From: Flavimaribacter sp039888615
GTDB taxonomy: Bacteria; Pseudomonadota; Alphaproteobacteria; Rhizobiales; Rhizobiaceae
Assembly (NCBI GenBank): GCA_039888615.1
Contig: JBDQQS010000020.1
Strand: one strand, 5' to 3'
DNA: 64,000 nt
Shown: positions 16,196-25,707 of the stretch, one piece after another
Numbering within the stretch: position 1 is the stretch's first letter
Layout: every line of letters starts with the position of its first letter
Notes under the pieces: model-generated
The model's database searches: none
Told to the model about the DNA's origin: nothing
The model's input: only the letters and a program-made list of their open reading frames with translations
Translations under genes and position numbers: made by a program

Positions 16196-17251
16196 TTACC
16201 CCTGACTCACTGCCGCCTGCACGCTGCCAATCGTCTGTTTCGCGTGGTAGAGTTTTAGATCGTTTTCGATCTTCGATATCAGATCGTTTCGCGCCATATC
16301 GTGCGCAACATCGACAGCGGCGGCGAACCCGTCCGCGTCCGTCCCGCCGTGACTCTTGATGACGATGCCGTTCAAGCCCAGAAAGACGCCGCCATTGACC
16401 CGGCGCGGGTCCATCTTCTCTCGAAGCCTGTCGAAGGCGCTTTTCGCCAGAATATAGCCGAGACGGGCAAGGATTGTGCGGCCCATGGCGGCGCGCAGAT
16501 ATTCTGCGATCTGCCGCGCCGTGCCTTCCGCGGTCTTCAGAGCAATATTGCCAGCAAAGCCCTCGGTGACGACGACATCGACCGTTCCCTTGCCAAGATC
16601 GTCGCCTTCGACGAAACCGTGATAATTCATGCCCGGAAGCTCGCTCGCCTTTAGGATGCGGCCCGCTTCCTTTACCTCTTCCAACCCCTTGACCTCCTCG
16701 ACGCCGACGTTGAGCAGCCCTACGGACGGCCGGTCGATCTCGAAGAGCGCGCGCGCCATGGCGGCGCCCATCATCGAATAGTCGGTCAGTTGCTGGGCGT
16801 CCGCGCCCACCGTCGCGCCGACGTCGAGCACGATGCTCTCGCCGCGCAGGGTTGGCCAGATGGCCGCGATTGCGGGACGTTCGATATTTGCCATGGTTCT
16901 GAGGCAAAACCGCGACATCGCCATAAGCGCGCCGGTGTTTCCCGCAGACACGCAGACATTCGCCTCGCCGTTCTTGACTGCCTCAATGCTGCGCCACATG
17001 GAGGAACGCCAACGACCCTGGCGCAACGCCTTGCTGGGCTTGTCATCCATGCGCACAGAAATATCGCAGTGATGAAACGTGCTCGCCGCCGCCAGCTTCG
17101 GATGTTCGGCGATCAGAGCCGCGCACTTGTCCTCCTCACCGTAGAGAAGGAATTTCAGTTCGGGATGCCGGTCCAGTGACTTCGCCAGACCCGGTATGGC
17201 TACCTCCGGCCCGAAATCACCGCCCATCACGTCCACGGAAATGGTGATCAA
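16196..17251 (-). CDS. plsX: Phosphate acyltransferase PlsX
   Basis: 351 residues. PlsX makes acyl-phosphate from acyl-ACP as the first step of phospholipid synthesis. Family signatures include ISVDVMGGDFGPE at the start, VSAGNTGALMA, GLLNVGVEEVKGLE, YHGFVEGDD and VTEGFAGNIALK. The start codon is TTG (17251), preceded by GAGGGA with 9-base spacing. No better ATG exists because ISVDVMGGD must be near the N-terminus. It is followed by fabH. The common rpmF gene is not between DUF177 and plsX here. Confidence 0.97.
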   Translation of the reverse strand: MITISVDVMGGDFGPEVAIPGLAKSLDRHPELKFLLYGEEDKCAALIAEHPKLAAASTFHHCDISVRMDDKPSKALRQGRWRSSMWRSIEAVKNGEANVCVSAGNTGALMAMSRFCLRTMANIERPAIAAIWPTLRGESIVLDVGATVGADAQQLTDYSMMGAAMARALFEIDRPSVGLLNVGVEEVKGLEEVKEAGRILKASELPGMNYHGFVEGDDLGKGTVDVVVTEGFAGNIALKTAEGTARQIAEYLRAAMGRTILARLGYILAKSAFDRLREKMDPRRVNGGVFLGLNGIVIKSHGGTDADGFAAAVDVAHDMARNDLISKIENDLKLYHAKQTIGSVQAAVSQG

Positions 17252-17466
17252 ACTAGATTTTCCCTCTTATTCTTTTTCTGGTTGCGGCAATCCAGTTCTG
17301 ACGCCATATCCGGACAATATTGGGGTCTTGATACGCATGATCTGTTACTGAAGCTTTTCACAGGGCGCCATAAATAGACTCTTTCCAAGTTGATACAACC
17401 GGTTTGTCGTGTTTTTCCGGCATTTCCGCCGCCTGTCGCGGGGAAATTACACTGAGACCAAACGCT

Positions 17467-18024
17467 CTACTGTTTCGTTCCGCTCCAGCCCTTTAATCCA
17501 GCAAAGGGAGAAGCTTTCTCACTCTCATCGGGGGCGTCATGAGAAGGAGGCATGAAAGCCGCGCCCTCTTTACGCGGATAAGGATTGATTGCCAACACTA
17601 TAAACTCCTCGCATATGGCGGCGATGTCTATGCTGTCGCCAGTGAAAGTCTCAGGTATGTCCGGCCCTTCCGCATCGACCACCATCTCTCCCGTCTCATC
17701 CATGTCCACGCGGGCGAGCCTTGAGCCCTCCGGCACGAACAGCGCCTCCACCTCTTCGTCTACGGTCTCATGCACCGGCTCCAGCGTCACGATGCAATTC
17801 TGAATCAGCGACGCCTTCACCCGGCCCTTCACGCGCACGCCGTCGCGCTTCCAGCGCGACAGGTCGAAGTCACCTTCGACCAATTCCACCGCCGGAATGT
17901 TCCAGCGCCGCGCCAGCGCCTCACGCTGACGTTCATCGGCCTCGACGTGAACCCTCACCGGATTTTTGGAGATATGGCCGACATTGACCAGCCAAGAGAA
18001 TGTTTCGGACTTCTTCTCAGACAT
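17467..18024 (-). CDS. DUF177 (YceD-type) protein upstream of plsX
   Basis: 185 residues. DUF177 features: an N-terminal FSWLVNVGHISKNPVRVHVEAD, a beta-strand core with GRVKASLIQNCIVTLEPV, where a single Cys follows the position of the metal-type Cys of YceD, then EVEALFVPE and IDIAAICEEFIVLAINPYPRK at the end. YceD-type proteins are linked to 23S rRNA accumulation in plants and E. coli. It is 215 bases upstream of plsX and on the same strand, as in many Rhizobiales. Confidence 0.85.
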   Translation of the reverse strand: MSEKKSETFSWLVNVGHISKNPVRVHVEADERQREALARRWNIPAVELVEGDFDLSRWKRDGVRVKGRVKASLIQNCIVTLEPVHETVDEEVEALFVPEGSRLARVDMDETGEMVVDAEGPDIPETFTGDSIDIAAICEEFIVLAINPYPRKEGAAFMPPSHDAPDESEKASPFAGLKGWSGTKQ

Positions 18025-18040
18025 TTGCGACCGTTTCCTG

Positions 18041-18595
18041 TTACACCGATTCAGCCGGGCGCTGCAGAATATCCCCGGACAGGATGCCCGCCTCCTCGCG
18101 ACCGGAGAACTCTTCGTCGAGACGCAGCACCGCTTTCGCGAGCGCGCTCATGTCTGCGCCCGCCGCCGCGGCGCCGTCCGCGAGACCGGGATGAATATTG
18201 CGCCTTAACGCCTCAGCCAGCGCGGCGGCGTCTCCTGCATCGAGAGCCGCGCGATAGGCTTCCGCGCGTCCGTAGAACATGCGGGCGAGCTTCTTCATGC
18301 GTTTCGGCACGCTGTTGTCGCCAACGCCAAGTTCCCGGATCGAATGGTCAACCTCGGCGAAGAAGCTGTCGACAACATCCTGCGCAAGCTCCTGAACGGG
18401 CGCCGACGCCTGACCCGTGCGGCGCAGAAAGAGAATCATCATTATGCTGATCATCTCGTAGCGACCCATCACGGTATCCGGGACATTCATGTGAATGTAG
18501 TAGGACGGTTCGCGCGCTGCTGCGGTCAGTTGACCGTAAATTGAACGAATGATTTCCCGATTTTTCCGGTTTCTGCTAAAATAGCCGAATATCAT
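18041..18595 (-). CDS. Ubiquinol-cytochrome c chaperone (CBP3-like) family protein
   Basis: 184 residues from ATG 18595, with AAGG 9-12 bases upstream. The family pattern is clear: R-N-x-x-I-I-R-S-I-Y-GQLTAAAREPSYYIHMNVPDTVMGRYEMI at the N-terminus, a helix with LFLRRTG, then AQDVVDSFFAEVDHSIRELGVGDNSVPKRMKKLARMFYGRAEAY. The family helps cytochrome bc1 assembly (CBP3 in mitochondria). In alphaproteobacteria it lies beside the DUF177 gene, as here, with a 16-base gap. It probably forms one transcript with it. Confidence 0.85.
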   Translation of the reverse strand: MIFGYFSRNRKNREIIRSIYGQLTAAAREPSYYIHMNVPDTVMGRYEMISIMMILFLRRTGQASAPVQELAQDVVDSFFAEVDHSIRELGVGDNSVPKRMKKLARMFYGRAEAYRAALDAGDAAALAEALRRNIHPGLADGAAAAGADMSALAKAVLRLDEEFSGREEAGILSGDILQRPAESV

Positions 18596-18737
18596 GTGTT
18601 TGCCTTTTCGCGCCATAATTTCGGCGCTGGATTGCTGCAAAGCATGAGGCGCGTTCATATTGGCCTGTTGCATCGCTTGCGATCGTGGTTTACCGAAGCA
18701 TTCGGGAAAAGCAACTCAGCCAGACTGTCAGATGGAG

Positions 18738-19241
18738 ATGCTGTTGACACGGCGTGTTTTCAACCGAACGAAAAAATATTTTTACTGCACGACCGTCGCC
18801 GTCGGACTTTCGGCCGTGGCCGTTTCGGGCTGCTCGATGACCGAAGAACTGACGCATGGTTACGTTCTGGAGCAACAGACGCTGGAACTCGTCCCTCCCG
18901 GCTCCAGCAAGGAGCAGGTTCTTCTGTCGCTGGGCACCCCGACCGTTGAGGGCGACTACGGCGGCGAGGCCTACTACTATATCTCACAGAAGAAGGTCAA
19001 ACGGGCCGAATTCCTCAAGCCACGGCTGGTGGACCAGTCTATTCTCGCTGTTTATTTCAACGAGGAAGACGGGACCGTGACCCGGCTTGCCAACTATACG
19101 CTTGAAGACGGCAAAGTTTTCGACACGATCAGCCGCACGACGCCGACGGGCGGTAAGGAAGAAACCTTCCTGACGCGCGTCCTGTCTTCTGTCAGCGGCG
19201 GCGGCAAGGAGGCCGCGACAAGAGGGCTGTTCGGCGGATAA
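18738..19241 (+). CDS. bamE: BamE/SmpA/OmlA-type outer-membrane lipoprotein
   Basis: 167 residues from ATG 18738. A lipoprotein signal is present with lipobox AVSGC. The mature domain has HGYVLEQQTLELVPPGSSKEQVLLSLGTP, the two-helix plus GTPS pattern of the SmpA/OmlA fold, and a three-strand sheet with YYYISQKKVKR and LAVYFNEEDGTV. BamE helps the Bam complex insert outer-membrane beta-barrels. The start is uncertain: ATGs at 18732 and 18738 and a TTG at 18744 are all possible, and GGAG (18734-18737) best fits the TTG. The family symbol is used cautiously. Confidence 0.82.
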   Translation: MLLTRRVFNRTKKYFYCTTVAVGLSAVAVSGCSMTEELTHGYVLEQQTLELVPPGSSKEQVLLSLGTPTVEGDYGGEAYYYISQKKVKRAEFLKPRLVDQSILAVYFNEEDGTVTRLANYTLEDGKVFDTISRTTPTGGKEETFLTRVLSSVSGGGKEAATRGLFGG

Positions 19242-19296
19242 GACCAACAGCATTTCTCAACAGTCGGTTCGGCGATCGCCGGACCGTTAGACCAAA

Positions 19297-19331
19297 CAAA
19301 ACCCGCGGCTCTTTTGAACCGCGGGTTTTTC
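19297..19331. terminator. Bidirectional intrinsic terminator
   Basis: ACCCGCGG at 19301 onward pairs with CCGCGGGT across the loop ctcttttgaa, with T-runs on both sides: TTTTT after the stem on the plus strand and TTTTGTTT on the reverse strand. It lies between the bamE gene (plus) and the hppA gene (reverse), so it probably stops both. Confidence 0.9.
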
Positions 19332-19356
19332 GTTGATGCGAAGTGGTTGCGTTCGA

Positions 19357-21495
19357 TCACATGCCCGAATGGGCGAGGATCGCAAGCAGCAGCAGAGCCA
19401 TTATGTTGGTGATCTTGATCGCCGGATTGACGGCGGGACCGGCGGTGTCCTTGTAGGGGTCGCCAACAGTATCACCCGTCACCGACGCCTTGTGGGCCTC
19501 ACTGCCCTTCTCGTGCCTGACGCCGTCGGCGTCGACGAAGCCGTCCTCGAAGGACTTCTTGGCGTTGTCCCAGGCGCCGCCGCCGGACGTCATCGAGATA
19601 GCGACGAACAGGCCGTTGACGATCACACCGAGAAGCGAAGCGCCGAGTGCGGCGAAGGCGGAAGCTTTCGAGCCCGAAATCAGCAATACGCCAAAATAGA
19701 CCACGAGCGGCGCAAGCACCGGCAGCAGCGAAGGTACGATCATTTCCTTGATTGCCGCCTTGGTCAGTATGTCGACCGCGCGCGCATAGTCGGGCCGTTC
19801 GGTGCCTTCGAGGATGCCAGGCTTTTCTCGGAACTGACGACGCACTTCCTGCACCACGGTGCCGCCGGCGCGACCCACCGCCGTCATGGCGATGCCGCCG
19901 AACAGATACGGAATCATACCACCGAATATCAGACCGGCCACAACATAAGGATTGGACAGGCTGAAGGAGATAGTACCGACATCCGCGAAGTACGGGAACG
20001 ACTCTGAATTATTCACGAAGAATTCGAGGTCGTTCGAATAGGCTGCGAACAGCACCAGCGCGCCAAGTCCGGCTGAACCGATGGCATAGCCCTTGGTCAC
20101 GGCTTTCGTCGTGTTTCCGACCGCATCGAGCGCGTCCGTCGATTTGCGGACTTCAGACGGCAACCCCGCCATTTCCGCGATACCACCGGCATTGTCCGTC
20201 ACCGGACCGAAAGCGTCGAGCGCAACGATCATGCCGGCGATGCCGAGCATGGCGGTGACCGCGATGCCGGTGCCGAAAAGCCCGCCAAGCTGATAGGTGG
20301 CGATGATGCCGGCGATAATCACGATGGCCGGAAGCGCCGTCGCTTCCAGCGAGACCGCGAGGCCCTGGATAACGTTCGTGCCATGACCGGTGACCGAGGC
20401 TTGCGAGATCGAATTCACAGGACGCTTGTTCGTTCCGGTATAATATTCGGTGATCCAGACAATCAGACCGGTCACGATGAGGCCCACGATACCGCAGACG
20501 AAAAGATCGAACCCGGTGAACGCTGCATCGCCAACCTGACCCCAGCCGATGGTGAGTTGGGTTGCGATAGCAAGTCCAACGATCGATAGGACGCCCGTGA
20601 CAAACAGCCCCTTGTAAAGAGCTCCCATGATCGAACCGTTCGATCCCAGACGAACGAAGAAAACGCCGACGATCGACGTAATGATACAAGTCCCGCAGAT
20701 GGCGAGCGGATATATCATGATGTCAGCGAGCACCGTCGTGCCGGTGAAGAAGATCGCGCCGAGCACCATGGTCGCCACCACCGAAACCGCATAGGTTTCG
20801 AAGAGGTCGGCGGCCATACCCGCGCAGTCTCCGACATTGTCGCCGACATTGTCGGCGATCGTGGCCGGATTGCGTGGGTCGTCTTCCGGAATTCCAGCTT
20901 CGACCTTGCCGACGAGATCGCCGCCGACATCAGCGCCCTTTGTGAAGATGCCGCCGCCGAGACGCGCGAAGATCGAAATCAGGGACGCGCCGAAACCAAG
21001 CGCCACCAGCGCATCGATCACCGTGCGGTCGCCAATCGCGAATCCTGCAATGTAGGTCAGATAATAATAGTAGATCGCCACGCCCAGCAGGGCGAGACCA
21101 GCTACGAGCATGCCCGTGATGGCGCCCGACTTGAAGGCGATATCAAGACCTTCAGCAAGGCTGTTGGACGCCGCCTGCGCCGTGCGAACATTGGCGCGGA
21201 CCGAGACATGCATGCCGATGAAGCCCGCGGCTCCGGACAGAACGGCGCCGATCAGGAAGCCAATCGCCGCGTATCCCGACAGCAGGATCCACACTATGAT
21301 GAAGACGACGACCCCCACGATCGCAATCGTTGTATACTGACGGGCGAGATAGGCTTGCGCGCCTTCCCTGATTGCGCCGGCAATTTCCTGCATGCGCGCG
21401 TTGCCTTGATCCGCAGCCAAAACCGACCGCGTCGCCCAAATGGCGAATACGATCGAAAGCAGGCCACAGGCGATGACGGCCAATAATAGTGTCAA
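19357..21495 (-). CDS. hppA: Membrane-bound proton-translocating pyrophosphatase
   Basis: 712 residues starting at TTG 21495, which sits 8 bases after GGAGG; a TTG at 21501 is too close to that site. Sixteen hydrophobic segments are expected for the family. Key pieces are visible: GADVGGDLVGKVEAGIPEDDPRNPATIADNVGDNVGD for pyrophosphate and Mg binding (shown here as GADVGGDLVGKV and DNVGDNVGD), and KAxxxGDTVGDPYKDTAGP. The residue in GNTTKA (about 460) is Lys, which is the signature of the K+-independent class. It hydrolyses pyrophosphate and pumps protons. Confidence 0.95.
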   Translation of the reverse strand: MTLLLAVIACGLLSIVFAIWATRSVLAADQGNARMQEIAGAIREGAQAYLARQYTTIAIVGVVVFIIVWILLSGYAAIGFLIGAVLSGAAGFIGMHVSVRANVRTAQAASNSLAEGLDIAFKSGAITGMLVAGLALLGVAIYYYYLTYIAGFAIGDRTVIDALVALGFGASLISIFARLGGGIFTKGADVGGDLVGKVEAGIPEDDPRNPATIADNVGDNVGDCAGMAADLFETYAVSVVATMVLGAIFFTGTTVLADIMIYPLAICGTCIITSIVGVFFVRLGSNGSIMGALYKGLFVTGVLSIVGLAIATQLTIGWGQVGDAAFTGFDLFVCGIVGLIVTGLIVWITEYYTGTNKRPVNSISQASVTGHGTNVIQGLAVSLEATALPAIVIIAGIIATYQLGGLFGTGIAVTAMLGIAGMIVALDAFGPVTDNAGGIAEMAGLPSEVRKSTDALDAVGNTTKAVTKGYAIGSAGLGALVLFAAYSNDLEFFVNNSESFPYFADVGTISFSLSNPYVVAGLIFGGMIPYLFGGIAMTAVGRAGGTVVQEVRRQFREKPGILEGTERPDYARAVDILTKAAIKEMIVPSLLPVLAPLVVYFGVLLISGSKASAFAALGASLLGVIVNGLFVAISMTSGGGAWDNAKKSFEDGFVDADGVRHEKGSEAHKASVTGDTVGDPYKDTAGPAVNPAIKITNIMALLLLAILAHSGM

Positions 21496-21660
21496 TGCCA
21501 ATTCCTCCAGTTTGCCGGCTCACACTCCCTCCGGCAGTTGAAACAGACGGCCGACAATTGGTCGCGGCCGCTCTATCGGGCGGATGTTTGGCGACAGCGC
21601 GGGCGGTCGTCAAGCTTTCAGTGGAGAATCTCTCGTGCTTTCCGACGAAAGACACATATA

Positions 21661-22899
21661 TCAGCCCGCAATCTCGCGGTTTTTTCGATCGCTTCTAACC
21701 TGCCAGGCCAGCAGTAGCAGGCAGAGAAGCGCCGCTGGCCACAGGACCTGGCTGATTGCATCCCAGCCGAAGGAGTTCAGGACGCGGCCCGACATCAGCG
21801 AGGCGAATGCGACAGTTCCGAAAAGAATGACGTCATGGACGCCTTGCACCTTGTTCTTCTCCGCAGGCCGGTATGTGGTGCTGACCATGGTCGTTGCACC
21901 AATGAAGCCGAAGTTCCAGCCGACACCCAGCAGGACGAGCGCGCCCCAGAAATTCCAGAGTTCGATGCCCATGCCCGCGATGACGGCGCAGGCAATCAGG
22001 ATCACGAGGCCGCTGGCGATGATCGGCGCATATCCGAAGCGGGCGATAAGCTTTCCGGTGAAGAAGCTTGGCGCGAACATGGCGAGCACATGCCACTGGA
22101 TGCCAAGCGCCGCCATGTCCGTCGAGAACCCGCAACCGACCATGGCGAGAGGCGCGCCGGTCATCATGAAGGACATCAGCGCATAGGAGCAGACGCCGCA
22201 GGCGAGCGCCGTCAGGAACTTTTGCTGGAGCAGGATCTGCATAAGCGGTCGCTCAGGGGTCTCCGAGCGGTGTTCGAGCAGGACCGGATTCTCCTTGATC
22301 CGAAGCATTGAGAGGATAACGACGCCAATCGCTGCAAGTCCCAAAATGGAAGCATAGGCGCCTGCAAACATTACCGGAGCGAAGAAATCGCGGGTGAAAA
22401 TCACCAGTTGCGGCCCGATGACGGCGGAAATCACGCCGCCCATGAGAACCCAGGAAATCGCCTGCCCCTTGAAATTGTCCGGCGCATTGTCGGTCGCAGC
22501 AAATCGGTACTGCTGGATGAAGGAGTTGCCCATCCCGATAATCAGGAGACCGAAGGCGAACATCCAGAAACTGGACTGAAACAGCGCAATAGTGGCGACA
22601 GCGCCGCCAAGGCCGTTGAGACAGGCCCCGCCCATGAAACCCAGCCGACGCCCGATCAACCGCATCAGCCAAGCCGCCGGCAGTGCGCCGACCGCCACAC
22701 CAAGTGTAAAGCCGGTGACCGGAGCGGTCGCCAGCGACTTGTCTTCGCCCAGCATATAGTCGCCGGCCAGACCTCCGAGCGATACGGCGATGGGCGCGCC
22801 AGCGCCGAGAAAGGCGTTCGAGGCGGCGAGAATCAGTGCATTGCGTTTTGCCAGAGCTAGATCGACGCTCGACCCCGGCACGGTATGATTGACATTCAT
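21661..22899 (-). CDS. Major facilitator superfamily transporter
   Basis: 412 residues. Twelve hydrophobic segments are apparent, with a mid loop at about residues 195-215 carrying acidic and basic residues. The loop 2-3 motif has the form AAWLMRLIGRRLGFMGG, the usual MFS G-x-x-x-D-R-x-G-R-R-derived region. The substrate is unknown. It lies about 140 bases downstream of the dimethylglycine-dehydrogenase-like gene on the same strand. This could be an uptake gene for a related compound, or an independent gene. ATG 22899 has a CGGGAAA ribosome site. Confidence 0.85.
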   Translation of the reverse strand: MNVNHTVPGSSVDLALAKRNALILAASNAFLGAGAPIAVSLGGLAGDYMLGEDKSLATAPVTGFTLGVAVGALPAAWLMRLIGRRLGFMGGACLNGLGGAVATIALFQSSFWMFAFGLLIIGMGNSFIQQYRFAATDNAPDNFKGQAISWVLMGGVISAVIGPQLVIFTRDFFAPVMFAGAYASILGLAAIGVVILSMLRIKENPVLLEHRSETPERPLMQILLQQKFLTALACGVCSYALMSFMMTGAPLAMVGCGFSTDMAALGIQWHVLAMFAPSFFTGKLIARFGYAPIIASGLVILIACAVIAGMGIELWNFWGALVLLGVGWNFGFIGATTMVSTTYRPAEKNKVQGVHDVILFGTVAFASLMSGRVLNSFGWDAISQVLWPAALLCLLLLAWQVRSDRKNREIAG

Positions 22900-23040
22900 G
22901 AATGTTTCCCGGCCGCCGTATGTCGGTTCAGCGCGCCTTGCTCATAATCAATGGTCCGCCGCAAACGGCAAATTTACCGGGCGATGAATATATCAGCGAT
23001 TGGTAATAGGCAATCGCGCCGTGGTGCGGTCTGGCTTCAC

Positions 23041-25590
23041 TTACCCGCGCATGCGTTCGCCCCGCGGGTCAAAAGGCGGCTCGGTCAGGATCCGGGCGGG
23101 GCGGCGCTTGCCAAGTATCTCGATCTCGAACACGCCTTCGTCCTCGTTCCCGGCCATCGCGGCGGGCACATAGCCCTGTGCAAGAGACATGTCGACATAG
23201 TGACCATAGCCGCCCGAGGTGACCCAGCCTACGACGCGCCATTCCCCGTCCCTTTGGGGATGGATTTTCGGCATCTCAGCGCCAGACGCATCGAATCGGG
23301 GCGCGCCATAGCCGTGCGGCGGACTGACCAGACCATGATCGACGTCGCCGACCCTGGCCCAGACGGGTTCGTCGCCCATCACATCCGTGTCGTCCGCCTG
23401 GATTGCAAAACTGACGCGTCGCGCCTTCGGGCCGTTTTCGTGTTCTTCCGCCGCCCTGCTCAAGCCAATAAAGTCGTTCTTTGACAGTTTCACAAAGCGC
23501 TCCATCGCGCCTTCATACGGGCCATAGATCGGCCTGAGTTCTGCGAACCATGTCGGGAAATTCTTCTCCAACCGCATGGACAACAACGCCCGCATGCCGA
23601 AATCGGAGATGTCGAATTTCGCGCCGGCGCCCTTGATCGCCAGGTAAACCGTCCGTTCATAGGCCGGTTCCATCCAGATCTCATAGCCGAGATCGCCGGT
23701 ATAGCTGATCCGGTTGACCTTACAGGGACAGCCTGCGACGTCCATTTCGCGATAATCCATAAATCGAAACGATTCGTTCGAGACATTGATGTCGGCCAGT
23801 TTTTCAAGCACGGCGCGCGACTGAGGTCCGGCGATGGACAGACCGACAAGTTCCTGCCCGAAGCGCCGCAGACGCACGGTTCCGTCAGAAGGCAGATGGC
23901 GCTCGAACCAGCGCATGTGATAAATTTGCGCGGCCGTGGATCCCCAGACCATGAAACGTTCGTCGCCGGCGTTGACGATCGTGAAGTCCCCGATCAACTT
24001 GCCTTCATGATTGAGCATCGGCGTCAGCACGATGCGGCCGGGCTTCGGCATCGTGTTGGTCATCAGCCTGGACAGCCACCCGCCCGCCCCCGGGCCCGAT
24101 ACTTCGTATTTGGCGAAATTGGCGATCTCCGTGACGCCGACGCGTTCCCTGACAGCGCGCACCTCGTTTCCGACGTGGGCGAAATCATTGGACCGATGGA
24201 AGGACAGGTCGTCTTTTGCTTCCGCGGCGCTCGGCGCAAACCATAGAGGCGTTTCCAGACCCCAGCTGTCTCCCATGACTGCGTGGTTGTCCCGCACCAT
24301 GATATCGTATAGCGGCGTCGTCTGCTGCGGTCTCGCCGCCGGCAGCTCCTCGTTGGGAAAACGGATCGAGAATCTTCGGGAATAGTTTTCCCGGACCTTG
24401 GCGTTGGTGTAGCGCAGCGACGTGAAATCCCCGAATCGGGCGACATCCATGCCGAAAATGTCGTGGCCCGGATCGCCGTCGGTCATCCAGTTCGCCAAAG
24501 CAAGACCGACGCCGCCGCCCTGCGAGAAGCCGGCCATCACGGCGCAGGCGCACCAGAAATTCGTCAGCCCCTGAACCGGCCCGACAAGCGGATTGCCATC
24601 CGGCGCGAACGTGAATGGTCCATTGACTATCTGCTTTATCCCCGCCCTTCCAAAGGCCGGGAAATGCTGGAACCCAACCTCCAGAGACGGTGTGATACGA
24701 TCAAGATCCGGCTGCAGCAATTCGTGCCCGAAATCCCATGGCGTCTCCTTCGCAGACCATGGCACGCAGGCCTTCTCGTAGGTGCCGAGCAGCAGACCCT
24801 CGCGCTCCTGCCTGGTGTAGATCTCACCCTTGAAGTCGATAACCCCGACGAGTTCACGGCCTGAAGCCTCGTTGAATTCACGGACTTCCGGCATCGATTC
24901 TGTCAGCAGATACATATGCTCCATGGCGAGCAATGGCAGTTCGAGGCCGACCATGCGTCCGACCTCGCGCGCCCACAGGCCGCCAGCATTGACAACATGT
25001 TCCGCCCTGACGGTTCCCTTTTCCGTCGCCACGGTCCAGGTCCCATCCGGGCTCTGGGAGAGATCGGTCACGCGGTTGCGCAATTCTATCTTCGCGCCAA
25101 GTTTGCGCGCCGCCATGGCGTAGGCATGCGTCGTTCCGGACGGATCGAGATGGCCTTCCACCGGATCCCACAAAGCGCCGACAAAACGGCTTTCATCCAT
25201 CAGCGGGAACATCGCCTTGGCCTCGGAAGGCGTGATAATCTCGGTATCCATCCCGAGCGCCCTGCCCGTCGCCTGCGTATAGCGCAGGAAATTCAGTCGT
25301 TCCTCGCTGTCGGCCAACATCACGCCGCCAGTCAGGTGGAGCCCGCAGGACTGGCCAGACAACTCCTCCAATTCGCTGTAGAGGGAGACGGTATAGGCCT
25401 GCAGGCGCGCGACGTTCGGATCACCGTTGAGCGTATGAAAGCCGCCGGCTGCGTGCCACGATGAACCCGACGTCAGTTCCGACCGCTCGACCAGAAGCAC
25501 ATCCTTCCAGCCGGCCTTCGCCAGATGGTAAAGCACCGAACACCCGACGACCCCGCCGCCTATCACCACCGCGCTTGCATGTTCCTGCAT
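23041..25590 (-). CDS. Dimethylglycine/sarcosine-dehydrogenase-like flavoprotein (DAO + GcvT)
   Basis: 849 residues from ATG 25590. The N-terminal FAD domain begins AVVIGGGVVGCSVLYHLAKAG and has SGSSWHAAGG with the His that is covalently linked to FAD in DMGDH. The oxidase domain continues to about residue 410, then a FAO_M-type linker, and the C-terminal half is a folate-binding GcvT-like domain (DYREMDVAGCPCKVNRISYTGDLGYEIW). Enzymes of this layout demethylate N-methylated glycines, passing the one-carbon unit to tetrahydrofolate. The true substrate is not settled. It is divergent from the cyclase operon. Confidence 0.9.
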   Translation of the reverse strand: MQEHASAVVIGGGVVGCSVLYHLAKAGWKDVLLVERSELTSGSSWHAAGGFHTLNGDPNVARLQAYTVSLYSELEELSGQSCGLHLTGGVMLADSEERLNFLRYTQATGRALGMDTEIITPSEAKAMFPLMDESRFVGALWDPVEGHLDPSGTTHAYAMAARKLGAKIELRNRVTDLSQSPDGTWTVATEKGTVRAEHVVNAGGLWAREVGRMVGLELPLLAMEHMYLLTESMPEVREFNEASGRELVGVIDFKGEIYTRQEREGLLLGTYEKACVPWSAKETPWDFGHELLQPDLDRITPSLEVGFQHFPAFGRAGIKQIVNGPFTFAPDGNPLVGPVQGLTNFWCACAVMAGFSQGGGVGLALANWMTDGDPGHDIFGMDVARFGDFTSLRYTNAKVRENYSRRFSIRFPNEELPAARPQQTTPLYDIMVRDNHAVMGDSWGLETPLWFAPSAAEAKDDLSFHRSNDFAHVGNEVRAVRERVGVTEIANFAKYEVSGPGAGGWLSRLMTNTMPKPGRIVLTPMLNHEGKLIGDFTIVNAGDERFMVWGSTAAQIYHMRWFERHLPSDGTVRLRRFGQELVGLSIAGPQSRAVLEKLADINVSNESFRFMDYREMDVAGCPCKVNRISYTGDLGYEIWMEPAYERTVYLAIKGAGAKFDISDFGMRALLSMRLEKNFPTWFAELRPIYGPYEGAMERFVKLSKNDFIGLSRAAEEHENGPKARRVSFAIQADDTDVMGDEPVWARVGDVDHGLVSPPHGYGAPRFDASGAEMPKIHPQRDGEWRVVGWVTSGGYGHYVDMSLAQGYVPAAMAGNEDEGVFEIEILGKRRPARILTEPPFDPRGERMRG

Positions 25591-25707
25591 CAAATCCGCC
25601 CTCTGTTCCGCAATCAGGTGAAGCCAGTCTAATGGTTGTAGCGCCAATGGACTAGCGGCAGGATACACACTAACAATCAAAGTGGACCAGTCAGATTAGG
25701 TTGTGCA

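Noticed and set aside
15222..16907. Long fabH frame reaching into plsX
   Set aside because: The extra 238 codons are out of frame with plsX and show no homology; the FabH motif starts at ATG 16193.
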